Notes: generated by a model not told the origin, from the sequence alone. Positions 34,283 through 45,592 are shown, numbered from the stretch's first letter. The stretch: 64,000 nucleotides of DNA from Ziziphus jujuba (GCF_031755915.1 NC_083388.1:12226501-12290500); one strand, 5' to 3'. Program-made: numbers and translations.

Positions 34283-35165
34283 TGTTTTAGTGCATTTGAG
34301 GATTACGAGCAGCAAGGGACGAGTTTGTAGGTTTATGAACATGCTTGAGCTTTCTAAGAAGTCAAAAAATCATATCAAGGCAGTGGAAAGGGTGTTCAAG
34401 CACTTATAAAGGTGCGCAAGCTTCATCATGGCTGGTTTTGCTTGTTTCAGTGCTGGGAAGGACTTTATTGCAATTCAAGCAAGCTTTGATCATTCTAATC
34501 AATGGCAATGTGTGGGGACCAGTTCTAATCCTACTAAGCATCCTATATGGCATATTGGATATGATTTGGAGCCTAAACTAGCCGATGATTGGACAAAGAT
34601 AACTTATTTGGAAAACTAGTAAACTACTTTCCAAATCTGAAATTTGACTTTTGTTTTAGGAAATAATCTTTTATTTTTAGTTTTTATTTAATTATTTGCT
34701 GGAAAAATTTATTTAGTAAGGTTGATATTTTAATATTTTGATTGTAAATTAAGGAATTAATTAATCCGAATTAGTTTAGAAAAGACTTGGAAATTTGGCA
34801 ATTAACTATTATTTTGCTATGTTGGTTGAATTTGACCTAGTTACTTTAGGGTTTTATTTTTGTCATTCAAATCTATTTAAAGGTTTATTTTCTCAATAAT
34901 ATTCATATCATCATTCATATAGAAAATTACTTGTGAGAGATTTCTCTTTTATTTTCTTAGAACACCTAGAACTCCAATAGAGAACTAGTGTTCCAGTTTG
35001 ATTTATCAATAGGACATTCCATAACCTATTGCGATATCTTTGATATATCAAAATTTATAATCACAATTTGATTAGGAATCGAAGTGACCATTAGAATCTG
35101 AATTTAATTTCGATTCGGGCTGATTTAATACGGGTTTAGGAGCAAGTCGACCTAGATTCGTATCA
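34283..35165 (+). repeat. gypsy LTR (883 bp), family A
   Basis: It begins TGTTTTAGTGC and ends CGTATCA, followed two bases later by a PBS. It is homologous to minus-strand LTRs at 39028-39947 and 58634-59507 and to a truncated one at 49935-50571. Shared landmarks include 'tttgctggaaaaa', 'aggaattaattaatcc' and the terminal 'gggtttaggagcaagtcgac'. It may serve both the upstream tail (34050-34200) as 3' LTR and the downstream internal region as 5' LTR. Confidence 0.75.
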
Positions 35166-35167
35166 GC

Positions 35168-35179
35168 TGGTATCAGAGC
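35168..35179 (+). promoter_or_regulatory. primer binding site of the + strand gypsy element
   Basis: TGGTATCAGAGC two bases after the LTR end; initiator Met-tRNA type. Confidence 0.85.
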
Positions 35180-36380
35180 TTGGTTCTGTTCAAGTTTGAT
35201 CTATCTTACTTGATTTGTTTTATTTTTGTGTTATTCTGAAACTTTAGCATTAGGTTAAGGTTGTTTTCTGCCCATACACGTTCTATATCAAAAAAAAAAA
35301 AAAAAAATTTCATAGTCGAATTTTGTTTGCTTTCTTTTTTGTTGGTTGGTTTGCATATTAGTTCTTAGTAATTTGGTTTATTGTTGGTTTTTCTTTGATA
35401 TTTGAATCTTAATTAGTTGCAATTATATTTTTAAAAAATAAAAAAAGAGAAGGGAATTTTGAAAAACATATTGTAAATCCAAAATTTCTGCAATTTGTTT
35501 TTGCTTGAAAGGTAGAAATAGGTTTGATAAGTTGTTTGGACTGAAGTTGGAATTATTGGTGATAACTATGCTGTTGGAGTTTTTGTTGATATATTTAGTT
35601 TATGATCAAAAAAAGAAAAAAAAAAAAAAAGAACAAGCCGAAGTTAAATTTTTTTTTATGTGAAAAGCTAGTTTTTGACAAGTTAGAAAATTTGGAATTG
35701 GTTTGGCGTTGAAATTCAATTGAGATTTGTTGGAGTTGCTGTTTATTCATTCAATATTGGTTGCTAGATATTTGAATATTGGTGTTAATTGATTGGATTA
35801 AAATTGATTAAGGGATTTGAGACATAAATTACGAGAACTACAACCAACAACTATCTTATACTTTATTCAAATTGAGTTCTTGTTAATTGTTTGATTCTTT
35901 TTCTAAATTTTATCCTTCAAATTTTGACCTCTTAATATTTTGATTTATTTCCTTGTTGAATTTGAAAATTGCATTGTTAAGATTCATTGTTTTTGGATAG
36001 TAAAGCCGAGACTAGGTTATATCATTCACTCGGAAATTGCTTGCTACTTGTTTTTGTTTTATTGATAGGTTTAAATAGGACGTACTTCTAATCTAATTGT
36101 TGGTTTTGAGTGCGTTTTATTAAAACTTTAAGATAATATTTAAGTGGAAAAAGGCAAGAGAGTGTAAGCTTATAATAGGATTGAAAAGCCGAAACTAATG
36201 TGAAATACGAGTGTTGAGACCCTGTTTGAGTGAAACACGTGAGGGAGTGAACTTGATGAGGTTTCTTTTGTATTATTCACTAACATGATAGATTCAAGAT
36301 TAAGAAGAGGAGGTGATTATATAAGAGAACTTGGAGAGGATTCCGTGGGATTCAAGGGAGAATCTAAAGCATCAGAGAGT
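35180..36380 (+). other. untranslated leader of the + strand gypsy element
   Basis: 1.2 kb between the PBS and the first gag codons. It is T-rich with A-runs at 35290-35307 and around 35606-35630. No coding sequence seen. Confidence 0.5.
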
Positions 36381-36397
36381 TTAGTTGAACAATTGAC

Positions 36398-37204
36398 ATG
36401 CAAGTGGTGTTTGAGCAATTACAAAGGAAGAATGCTCGGTTTGATCAATTTGATCAAAGGATGGACAGGATTGAGAACCAACAAAGAAGACCAAACCCTA
36501 GAATGGAACCACAAGGAGGATATTGTCAAGGTAGAGGAGGCCGCAGGCGTTACTTGGAGGAAATTGCAGAAGGTGACTTCAGAGACAATTTTTAGGAGGA
36601 GTTTGAAGACATATTTGCACTTTAAGGAAGGCCAACCCATGGTGGGCATAATAAGGAGGAAGATGATGATTTAGAAAATATCAAGGTCATTATACCACCA
36701 TATTTGGGAAAGAATGATCCGGAAGCTTACTTGGAATGGGAAGAGCAGATGAAGATGATCTTTGGTTGTCATAACTATTCAGTAGTAAAAAAGGTTAAGT
36801 TGGCAGCCTTAGAATTTGGACATTATGTTTTACAATGGTGGAACAATGAGCAACATACTCGAAGGAGAGTTGGTGATGAGTTAATAACAACTTGGAGATA
36901 ATTGAAAGGAGATATAAGGAAAAGATTTGTACCAAACCATTATAATAGGATGTTACATCAGAGATTACAATCTTTATCTAAAGGAAGCAGGTCAGTAGAG
37001 GATTATTACAAAGAGATAGATATGTTCATGATGAGCTTGAGTTTGAATGAAGACCAAGAGGCAACAATGGCTAGGTTTCTTGGAGGACTAAACCGAGAGA
37101 TTGCCAACCAACTAGACCTACAGCGATATGTGGAGTTGGAAGAGATGTTGCACGTAGCAATCAAAATTGAGCACCAACTTAAGAGAAAGGGTAGTAACAC
37201 ATAG
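36398..37204 (+). pseudogene. gypsy gag, broken by in-frame stops
   Basis: One frame carries a coiled-coil-like N-terminus (MQVVFEQLQRKNARFDQFDQ) and then the Retrotrans_gag domain: DPEAYLEWEEQMKMIFG, FGHYVLQWWNNEQ, KRFVPNHYNRMLHQRLQSLS, SVEDYYKEIDMFM and ARFLGGLNREIANQ. In-frame stops occur at 36593, soon after near 36630, at 36899 and at 37202. A zinc-knuckle remnant, CFKCQGHRHIATN, follows at about 37395-37435; its last Cys is lost through an indel. The order of motifs is that of plant Ty3/gypsy gag. Not expressible as one protein. Confidence 0.75.
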
Positions 37205-37599
37205 CTTGGAGGAACTTTAAGTAGTTGGAGGATTGGTTCAACTAGTTGGAGAAGCAATCTCGCATTCGAGCCAAGACCAAAGCCAAAGCAAGAGGAAAGA
37301 ATTGCCATTTGGCTAAGGAGAGACAGAGCATGTATAAACACCAAAACCGAAGAGTAAGGATGATCCTAAACCATCTAGAGCTCATGATATTGTGTGTTTT
37401 AAATGTCAGGGCCATAGACATATTGCAACCAATGTCCAAATAGAAGAATTATGGTGTTAAAAGACAATGGGAAATTGGAATCTGATAGTGAGGAGTCTGA
37501 AGCTGAAATTGAGCATGTTGAAGAAGAATTCGAAGAAGAAGAACATGATAAACTTATGACTAAAAAATCTTCAAAGGCTGAGTTAAGCTTAGTGGCATG

Positions 37600-38010
37600 A
37601 AGGGTTTCGACTGTGTACAAGGATGAAGATCAAGTGCAAAGGAAAAACGTCTTCCATACTCGATATGATATTCAAGGTAACATTTGTAGTATGATTATAG
37701 ATAGTGGAAGTTATGCCAATGTTATTAGTACTATGGTGGTGGAGAAATTAGGCTTTACAACAATCAAACATCCAGAACCATATAGACTCCAATGGTAATG
37801 ATAGTGAAGAGACGAAGGTAAATAAATAAGTCGAGGTAAAGTTTAGTATTGATAACTATGTGGATGTGGTTTTATGTGATGTTGTACCTATGCATGGGGG
37901 ATATATTTTATTAGGAAGACCATGGCAATTTGACAAAAATACCATACACTATGGTCGGGAAAATTCCATCGTGTTTCGATTTAAAGGTAAGAAATTAAGC
38001 TTGAGTCGTT
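37600..38010 (+). pseudogene. gypsy protease region, partly broken
   Basis: The frame reads VFHTRYDIQGNICSMIID then SGSYANVISTMVVEKLG, with the retropepsin D-S-G triad intact, to YRLQW. A frameshift follows and the frame resumes as DVVLCDVVPMHGGYILLG then RPWQFDKNT, the conserved block after the protease. The spacing is as in plant gypsy polyproteins. Confidence 0.7.
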
Positions 38011-38199
38011 AACACCAAGAGAAGTGTTTAGAGATCAAATGCAAATGCAACAAAGGAAGGAGGCAGTTCAGAAGACCATCATGCCACCCATGGCTTCAGC
38101 AAGCATACAAGAGGACAAAGCCGAGCCTAACCACTAAGGTAAGTTTTCTAAACCCGAGAGTGATAAGAAAAAGGAAGAGAAGAAAAAGAAAAACTTTTA

Positions 38200-38910
38200 T
38201 CTTAGCCAAGGTGAGGTTAAAAAACATTTTTAAGTAAAAAAAAACCTATGCTAGTCATGTTGCATAAATATGTTTATTTAAATCATCTAGCTAACTCTAA
38301 AAATCATGTATTACCAAGCTCTATTTATTCTCTTTTGAAAGAATTTGATGATGTCTTCTATAAGAGATTCCTAGTGGTTTACAATCTATTTGAGAGATTA
38401 AACACCAAATAGATTTTATTCCTGAAGTCACAATTCCTAATAGGCACAGTATAGGAGTAATCTTAAGGAGACAAAGGAGCTTCAACATTAGGTAAGTGCG
38501 TTGCTTGAAAAAGGTTACATTAGAGAAAGCATGAGCCCATGTGCTATTCCTATATTTTAAGTACCTAAGAAAGATGGTTAAGAAAGATGGTTCATGGCAT
38601 ATTTATGTAGATTGTAGGGCCATTAAAAATATAACTATTAAGTAACTAGGTATCTTATTCCTAGATTCGATGATATGCTTGATGAGCTATATGGCGCATG
38701 CATGTCACGACATATGTGTGTAGATTTTAGGGCCATTAAAAATATAACTGTTAAGTAACTAGGTATCTTATTCCTAGATTCGATGATATGCTTGATGAGC
38801 TATATGGTGCATGCATGTTTTCAAAATTTGACCTTAGGAGCGGGTATCATCAAATAAGAATAAAAGAGGAAGATGAGTGGAAAATTGCATTCAAGACAAA
38901 ATATGGTGTC
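38200..38910 (+). pseudogene. gypsy reverse transcriptase N-terminal half, truncated
   Basis: Codon patches in several frames read IPSGLQSI, HQIDFIPEVTIPNR, KKDG.W, VDCRAIKNITIK and [18 protein letters not shown] then FKTKYGV. This is the start of the RT domain up to the fingers/palm. The sequence stops before the catalytic YxDD/FxDD motif, where it joins an LTR end at 38911. A 113-bp tandem duplication lies inside (38606-38831). Confidence 0.7.
38606..38831 (+). repeat. 113-bp tandem duplication in the decayed RT
   Basis: 'tgtagattgtagggccatt' at 38606 recurs as 'tgtagattttagggccatt' at 38719. The following about 95 bases are almost identical through 'gatgagctatatgg(c/t)gcatgcatg'. Confidence 0.85.
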
Positions 38911-38996
38911 AAGGTGACCATTAGAATCTGAACTTAATTTTGATTCAAGGCTAATTTAATACGGGTTTAGGAGCAAGTCGACCTAGGTTAGTATCA
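38911..38996 (+). repeat. gypsy LTR 3' end fragment fused to truncated RT
   Basis: It matches 35083-35165, the last 85 bases of the family A LTR, ending GTATCA. It starts abruptly after the RT sequence, so a deletion has joined pol to the inside of the 3' LTR. Confidence 0.7.
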
Positions 38997-39121
38997 AAAA
39001 TCCAGATGTCATCTCATGGTAAGGAACAGACAAACTTAGGTCGACTTGCTCCTAAACCCGTATTATATTAGCACGAATAAAAAATTTGGATCAAAAAATT
39101 AAGTTGATATTCTAATGGTCA
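38911..39121. repeat. inverted repeat formed by two LTR ends
   Basis: The + strand LTR end (38911-38996) and the end of the minus-strand LTR (39028-39121) face each other. The arms pair over about 85-95 bases, including a near-perfect 'acgggtttaggagcaagtcg' and its complement at about 39041-39061. The loop is about 30 bases. Confidence 0.8.
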
Positions 39122-39947
39122 CCTTAACCCCTAATCAACTTGTGATTAGAAATGTTGGTATATGATGAAGATACCACAATAGATGATGGATGTCCTATTG
39201 ATAAGTCAAACTAAAACACCTGGTCTCTATTAAATGTTTTAGGTGTTCAAAGAGAATAAAGAGAATTCTTCTAACAAATAATTTTTGAATGATAATCGAA
39301 GTTGCCGTTCCATTAAAAAATAAGCCCTTAAATAGCCTAAAGTTACAAAGCAAAAACCCTAAATCAACTAAGGTAAATTCGGCCAACATGGATTAGGAAA
39401 CAAAGTTGTGGTCGAATTTCCTAACCTTTCCTAAACTAATTTGGATTAATTAATTCTTTAACTTTAAACAGGAATTAATCAATTTACAATCAAAATAATA
39501 AAATATCAACCTTCTTAAAGTAATTTTCCAGCAATTTGATAAACAAAAATCAAAATAAAAGACTAATTTCCTAAAGCAAAAGTCAATTTGAGATTAGAAA
39601 ACTAGCTGACTACTTTTACAACTAAGCTATCTTTGTCCAATCACCAGTTTGTTTAGGCTCCAAATCAGCTCCAATATGCCATGTAGGATGCTAAATAGGA
39701 TTAATATTGGTTCTCATGTTTGCCCTTGATTGGAATAAGAAAAACTTGCTTGAACAACAAGAAAGACCAAAGTCAGTGCCAAAATAGAGATTTTCAGGCA
39801 AAATGAAAGCTTGTGCTCATATATGATGAATGACCAGCCTTGCTTTTGCCTTGACATGATTTTATGGCCCCTTAGAGTGATCAATATTGTTCATAAGTCA
39901 AAAAATTCATTCCTTTCCACTTAGAGTCCATAGAGCCACCAAAACAT
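39028..39947 (-). repeat. 3' LTR of the minus-strand gypsy element (family A)
   Basis: On the minus strand it starts TGTTTTGGTGGC and runs to the 'gggtttaggagcaagtcgac' end near 39028, where the last bases have diverged. It is homologous to 34283-35165 and 58634-59507. Confidence 0.7.
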
Positions 39948-40024
39948 CCTACCAAGTTGATTTCAGCCTTCATAACTTGGATGCATAAGACGGGCTTTAG
40001 ATCTTTGGGTATTGTCATGCCCTT

Positions 40025-40206
40025 TTAGGATATGATAACACCTTGAATAAAACTAACCATGTTGTCCTCAAATATTTTAGTTTGTGCCCTTGTTATTGGC
40101 CTCATCTTCAATTGTACGGGTGGATTCTCATCATTTCCTTCCTCTTGAAAAGGATTTATCCGCAAATCAAAATCATCAACTACAGCAAATGGAGATAAAT
40201 CAACAA
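40025..40206 (-). pseudogene. C-terminal tail of the minus-strand gypsy polyprotein
   Basis: The minus frame reads VDLSPFAVVDDFDLRINPF then QEEGNDENPP, RPITRAQTKIFEDNMVSFIQ and GVIIS, then stop at 40025. Its upstream part (...YKLDLPYEYNVSATFN) continues on the far side of the copia element at about 45665-45598, so the coding sequence was split by that insertion. Confidence 0.75.
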
Positions 40207-40211
40207 CATTG

Positions 40212-40821
40212 TGTTGAAAAGGTGGTAATGTTGCCACCTTGTGCAAACCAAAATCCACCAAGATTTCATCCTTGATATTTCAACATGCCACATGCCAAAA
40301 TTCAAGCAATTTGAATGAAGATATCCCAACCTCCCATCTGGTCAAAGTAGTAGTACAAGATAAGGTGGAAACAGTTTTTTGAAATTCAAAATCTCACTAA
40401 CTCTTGTCATAATTATGCACTCACATGTGAAGCAGGTGGTTGAATGGTTATGTATCATAATTTTGAGTGGGAAATGAGTAAATTTTGAATTTCAAAGACT
40501 TCCATTTGGTCCCACACACACCTTATATGTATGAGACAAGTTTTGTATCTATATATGCAACAAATGAATGAAAACCAAAGATGAATTAATGTGCTGTCTA
40601 GTTTTGTGTGGCCTACTCTAACATCTTCTCTTCCTCTTCATCTTCTTCTTCTTCCTTAAAAAAAAAAACCCTAACAATCCTAAATATCACCATACCAAAA
40701 ATAAACATAAAAAACACCTAAACATCAAACCAAAAACCGAATTAAAAGTTATGCACAAGACTAACACCTTATGTACAACACTCTTGGCTAAGTGAACCCA
40801 AAACCACACCAATCTCCAACA
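40212..40821 (+). repeat. 5' LTR of the copia element (610 bp)
   Basis: Begins TGTTGAAAAGGTGG and ends CTCCAACA directly before the PBS. About 27 differences from the 3' LTR were counted by eye. Confidence 0.9.
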
Positions 40822-40833
40822 TGGTATCAGAGC
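40822..40833 (+). promoter_or_regulatory. primer binding site of the copia element
   Basis: TGGTATCAGAGC starts on the base after the 5' LTR; initiator Met-tRNA type. Confidence 0.9.
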
Positions 40834-41008
40834 TTTGTTTGAACCATTGAGGGACCTTGTGAGCTTTCTTTCTAGCCTATTTTCTTGTGAGAGAACTCCC
40901 CATTTCATTCCTTTCATTTTTGGTTTGAAGTGGTACAAAAATCTAGCTAGAAAACTCATCAAAAATCCAACCCAAGAGCCATTTTCTTCAAAAATCCGAT
41001 TTTGTGTC

Positions 41009-41945
41009 ATGGCTTGTCAAAGTTTTGCACCTCCCACTCCACCAAAATTTGAGGGCCAAAATTACTCCATTTGGAGCATAGAGATGAAAGCCTACCTACA
41101 AGCCTTTGGACTTTGGGATGTAATGGAAGAAGGTTATAAAGTTGAGGAGTTGAGAGCAAATGCCACACAAGCACAAAAACTTGCACATGAGATCGAGATA
41201 GCTAAAGGATTCAAGGCCTTGACAGCCTTTCATTCTTCAGTGAGTGACTCCATCTTCACTAGAATCATGTCTTGTGCAAGTGCTAGAGAAGTTTGGTTAG
41301 AGTTGCAAGAAGAATTTCAAGGAAACACTAGAACAAGACAAATGCAAGTTCTAAACTTAAGAAGAGTTTTTGAAACAATTAGAATGAAAGAAAATTAGTT
41401 AGTTAAGGACTTTATACCGATAGATTACTAAAGGTTGTGAACCAAATTAGGGTCCTTGGAGAGCCATTGACTAACCAAAGGGTTGTAGAGAAGGTATTTG
41501 TGAGCTTACCCGAAAGGTTTAAAGCTAAGATTTCTTCCCTTGAGGAATCAAGGAATCTTAGTAAGATTACTTTGAGTGAGCTTATCAATGCTCTCCAAGC
41601 AACTGAACAAAGAAGAGCTATAAGAAAGGAGGAGTCTTTGGAAAGTGCTTTTATGTCTAGTCAAAGCAAAAAGAAGAATAAAAAGAACAACAACAAGAAT
41701 AAAAGAGGAACCGGTTATGGAGGTTTCAATAACAACAACAACAATTCCAACAACAACAACAATGCAAGGCAATAATAAGAAGGACAACAACAAAACCATG
41801 GGGGTTATCCACCATGCCCCAATTGCAAGAAGCATGGACATGCACCAAATAAGTGCTTTTGTAGATCGAATGCGACTTGTGACAAATGTGGGAAAAAAGG
41901 ACATGTTGGCAAAGTATGCAAGCAACAAAGGCAACAAGAAAATGT
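41009..41945 (+). pseudogene. copia gag with two zinc knuckles, broken
   Basis: ATG 41009 opens a gag (UBN2-like) frame: PPTPPKFEGQNYSIW, MKAYLQAFGLWDVMEEG and AREVWLELQEEFQG, to a stop at 41396. A frameshift near 41410 precedes VVNQIRVLGEPLTNQRVVEK and ERFKAKISSLEESRN. An Asn-rich stretch ends in two consecutive stops (41773-41778). The same frame then gives two zinc knuckles, CPNCKKHGHAPNKC and CDKCGKKGHVGKVC (about 41815-41925). Confidence 0.85.
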
Positions 41946-42120
41946 TGTAAATGAGGAGGCCGAGACCTTATTTGTGGCTACATGCCTTAAAGCTACAAGT
42001 AATGGTTGTTCACACCACATGAATTTTAAAGAAATCAACTTTGTGGAGCTTGACCGATCCTACAAGACAAGGGTGAAGATTAGGAATGGAAACTTCATGG
42101 ATGTAGAAGGAAAATGAGAC
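41946..42120 (+). pseudogene. copia protease remnant lacking the D-S-G site
   Basis: The frame from gag continues through LFVATCLKATSNGCSHHM, INFVELDRSYKTRVKI and RNGNFMDVEGK, then a stop at 42115. In copia proteases the GC(S/T)xHM block directly follows the catalytic W-x-x-D-S-G. Here that part reads KATSNG, so the catalytic Asp is missing. Confidence 0.7.
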
Positions 42121-42149
42121 ATTTCATTTAACACCAACTTATCCAAAAT

Positions 42150-43240
42150 GTTCTATATGTCCCTTCATTATGTGAAAACTTGTTGAGTGTTGCACAATTG
42201 GTTGAAAAGGGATATGTTTTGAACTTTGGTTGTGATGGTTGTTTGATATCGGATGCTTTTGGAAATGAGGTGTTTAAAGGTACCTTGAAAGATAAAAGCT
42301 ATAGGTTGAATTTACTAGATAGTGAACAAGTTTTGAAAGGCAAAGTTGAGTCCATTTTTTAACTTTAGCATAAAAGGCTTGGTCACTTTAGTTATGGTGC
42401 AATGAAGAATACTAATTCTTTGATGAATGATATGCCCTTGATTGATGACGTGAAAAATATGTGTGAAGTTTGTCAACTTGGAAAGTCCACTAGGTTGCCA
42501 TTTCCTAAAATTGGTGCATGGAGGAGAGCCAAGGAGGCGTTAGAACTTGTTCATTCAGATGTGTGTGGTCCCATGAGTGTGTCTTCCTTGAGTGGTCATA
42601 AATACTTTCTCACCTTTATTGATGACTACTTTAGGATATGTTGGATTTATTTTCTCACATATAAGTCACAAGTTCTATAAAAATTTATGGAATTCAAGAA
42701 GTTGATTGAAAATCAAAGTAGGTCCACTTTGAAGTGCTTGAGGACTGCCAATGGTGGTGAATGTACTAGCCTAGCTCTTGAAGATTTTTACAAAGAAAAT
42801 GGAATAATTCATCAATTTACCACACTATACACACCACAACAAAATGGTGTGTATGAGAGGAAGAATAGGACATTGATAGAGATGGTTAGGTGTATGATAC
42901 ATAAAAAGAAAATGCCAAAGAAATTTTGGGCCAAGCCATCTATACTAGTTCCTACATCCAAAATCGATACTTCACAAAATCCATTGAAGGCAAGACAACC
43001 TATGAGTTGTAGTTTGAAGAGAAACCATCTTTAGAGAATGTTAAAGAGTTTGGTAATGTGTGTTTTCTCCATGTTCACTCGCACATGAGAGATAAGCTTG
43101 ACAAAAAGGCTAATATTGGTGTCTTGGTGGGATATAATGAGGCTACCAAAGGTTTTAGGGTCTATAACCTAGAGACCAAAAAGCTTGTGGTAACAAGAGA
43201 TGTGAAGATTGATGAGAATGCAAAATGAGATTGGAGTAAA
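42150..43240 (+). pseudogene. copia GAG-pre-integrase and integrase, broken
   Basis: It reads NLLSVAQLVEKGY, then stops at 42360 and 42366, then HKRLGHFSYG and CEVCQLGKSTRLPFP (zinc-binding region). The integrase core follows: LVHSDVCGPM with the first Asp, FIDDYFR, a stop at 42678, RTANGGECTS where the second catalytic Asp is read as Ala, and QQNGVYERKNRTLIE with the Glu intact. A frameshift near 42935 changes frame for the C-terminal part (ENVKEFGNVCFLHVHSH, KKANIGVLVGYNE). Confidence 0.8.
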
Positions 43241-43384
43241 GAGGAGCTATTGGTGAATGAGGATGAGCCATGGTTTGAAGAAGAAAATGAAGAAAGAAAT
43301 GTTCAAAACAACAATGATGAAGATGATAATGATGAAGACAATGAGTAGGATGATGATCTATTCTAAGAAATCATTGGAGCTGAT

Positions 43385-44275
43385 TTGGAGGTTGGTGATT
43401 GTGTTAGAGGGGAGAGATCTTTATCCAAGATTTACGAAAGGTGTAATGTTGCACTTGGTGACCTTACATGCATGCAAGAGGCCTTGATGAAGAAAGAGTG
43501 GAAGGAAGCAATGGATATGGAAATGGAGATGATTGAGAAGAATGAGACTTGGTCCTTGGTCATTAAACCAAAAAACAAGAAAGTAATTGATGTCAAATGG
43601 ATATTTAAAACTAAATATAGTCTAAATGGCACCATTTGCAAACACAAGGCAAGGTTGGTGGTCAAGGGTTATGCACAACAAGGCAGAGTTGACTATGGGG
43701 AGACGTTTGCACCCATAGCAAGGATGGAAACCATTAGACTCATCCTTGCTCTTTTGGCTACCAAGCAATGGAGTGTGTTTCACTTGGATGTGAAATCGGC
43801 ATCTTGAATGGTGTATTGAAAGAAGAAGTGTATGTGAAGCAACCTGAGGGCTATGTGATTGAAAGACATGAAGTTAAGGTTTATAAGCCTTATATGGTCT
43901 TAAGCAAGCACCTAGGGATTGGTATGGAAGGATAGATGGCTACTTGCTTGGACATGGCTTTAGGAGGAGCCAAAATGAACCCACTTTGTATGTGAGGTTC
44001 AAGGAAGCATGATAGTGGTTTCTTTGTATGTTGATGACTTGTTGGTCACCGGTGAGGACCCAAGCAATGTGGATAAGCTAAGACATAAACTTGAGAAGGA
44101 GTTTGAGATGTCTAGCTTGGGTCTCATGAATTACTTCCTTGGTGTGGAAGTAATGCAATGCCAAATAGGAATATTTATGTCACAAGAAAAGTACATCAAG
44201 GATCTTTTGGAGAAATTTAATCTTGAAGAATGCAATCCAATGAGCACTCCAATGATCCAAGGAGAGAAGTACTAA
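43385..44275 (+). pseudogene. copia reverse transcriptase, frameshifted
   Basis: Segments in order are QEALMKKEWKEAMDMEM, WSLVIKPKNKKVIDVKWIFK, HKARLVVKGYAQQGRVDYGE, TFAPIARMETIRLILALLA and FHLDVKSA, then a frameshift at about 43800. Next come LNGVLKEEVYVKQPEGY, another shift, [15 protein letters not shown], a stop, and SLYVDDLLVTGEDPSNVDK with the YVDD catalytic motif intact, FEMSSLGLMNYFLGVEV, to a stop at 44273. A copia RT by order and motifs, but not expressible. Confidence 0.85.
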
Positions 44276-44990
44276 AAGGAGGATGGCACACCAAAGGTAA
44301 ATCCTACTCTTTATCAATCCTTAATTAGTAGTTTACTTTATGTGTGCTCATCTAGACCGGATATTATGTATGCCATGTGTGTGCTTTCAAGATACATACA
44401 AGCACCCACCCAAACTCATATTAAAGGTGCCAAAAGAGTTCTTAGGTATCTTAAGGGCACTAGTGATTATGAAGTTTGGTATGAAGCAAAGGATGAGTTG
44501 AAGCTTGTTGGCTATTTGGATAATAATTAGGCAGGCTGCATTGATAATATAAGGAGTACTTTGGGCTACTTGTTTTCACTCGGGAGTGGTCCTTTCTCAT
44601 GGAATGCAAAGAAGCAAAGCACAATGGCTTAAAGTACCACAAAAGCTGAATACATTGCTTGCTCATCTTGTGCAAACCAATATATTTTGTTAAAGAAGTT
44701 GATGGGAGATCTTGGTCATACTCAAGAAAGTCCAACCATCATCAAATATGACAACACTTCAGCAATTTTAATAGCCAGGAACCCGGTACAACATGGAAGA
44801 ACAAAACATATTCCAGTCAAATATCATTCCTTGATGGAGTTTGAAGATCTTGGAGAAGTCTGTTTGGGGTATGTGAATTCGGAGGACAACCTTGTGGATG
44901 TTTTCATAAAGCCACTTGGAAAGACCAAATTTGAGGCATTAAGGACTCTCCTTAATGTATCTAGCAAGATTACCAAGGATGAATGTTGAA
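44276..44990 (+). pseudogene. copia RNase H, broken
   Basis: It reads SLLYVCSSRPDIMYAMCVLS, IKGAKRVLRYLKGTSDYEVW and LVGYLDNN, then a stop at 44528. Then LGYLFSLGSGPFSWNAKKQS with a stop, KAEYIACSS, YDNTSAILIARNPVQHGRTK, YVNSEDNLVDVFIKPLGKTK and the final KDEC, whose stop lies in the first bases of the 3' LTR. Confidence 0.85.
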
Positions 44991-45592
44991 AAGGTGGTAA
45001 TCTTTCCACCTTGTGCAAATCAAAATCCACCAAGATTTCATCCTTGATATTTCAACATGCCACATGCCAAAATTCAAGCAATTTGAATGAAGATATCCCA
45101 ACCTTCCATCTGGTCAAAGTAGTAGTACAGGATTAGGTGGAGACAATTTTTTGAAATTCAAAATCTCACAAACTCTTGTCATAATTATGCACTCACATGT
45201 GAAGCAGGTGGTTGAATGGTTATGTATCATAATTTTGAGTGGGAAATGTGTAAATTTTGAATTTTAAAGACTTCCATTTGGTCCCACACACACCTCACAT
45301 GTATGAGACAAGTTTTGTATCTATATATGCAACAAATGAATGAAAACCAAAGATGAATTAGTGTGCTGTCTAGTTTTGTGTGGCCTACTCTAACATCTTC
45401 TGTTCTTCTTCATCTTCTTCTTCTTCCTTTAAAACAAAAACCCTAACAATCCTAAATATCACCATACCAAAAATAAACACAAAAAACACCTAAACATCAA
45501 ACCAAAAACCAGATTAAAGGTTATGCACAAGACTAACACCTGTGTACAATACTCTTGGCCAAGTGAACCCAAAACCATACCAAGCTCCAACA
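44984..45592 (+). repeat. 3' LTR of the copia element (609 bp)
   Basis: TGTTGAAAAGGTGG...CTCCAACA, collinear with the 5' LTR. It is followed directly by CATTA, the right copy of the target site. Confidence 0.9.

Larger units (their letters stand above)
40212..45592 (+). mobile_element. Ty1/copia element nested in a gypsy polyprotein (5381 bp)
   Basis: Two similar LTRs (40212-40821 and 44984-45592), both TGTTGAAAAGG...CCAACA, flank an internal region with PBS, gag, protease, integrase, RT and RNase H in copia order. The target duplication is CATTG (40207-40211) and CATTA (45593-45597), one mismatch. It lies exactly between the codons for ...ATFN and VDLSPF of the minus-strand gypsy polyprotein. 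Many stops and at least four frameshifts make it inactive. Confidence 0.9.

Noticed and set aside
41548..42038. Minus-strand ORFs across copia gag
   Set aside because: They are shadows of the gag zinc-knuckle region, which is clear on the + strand.
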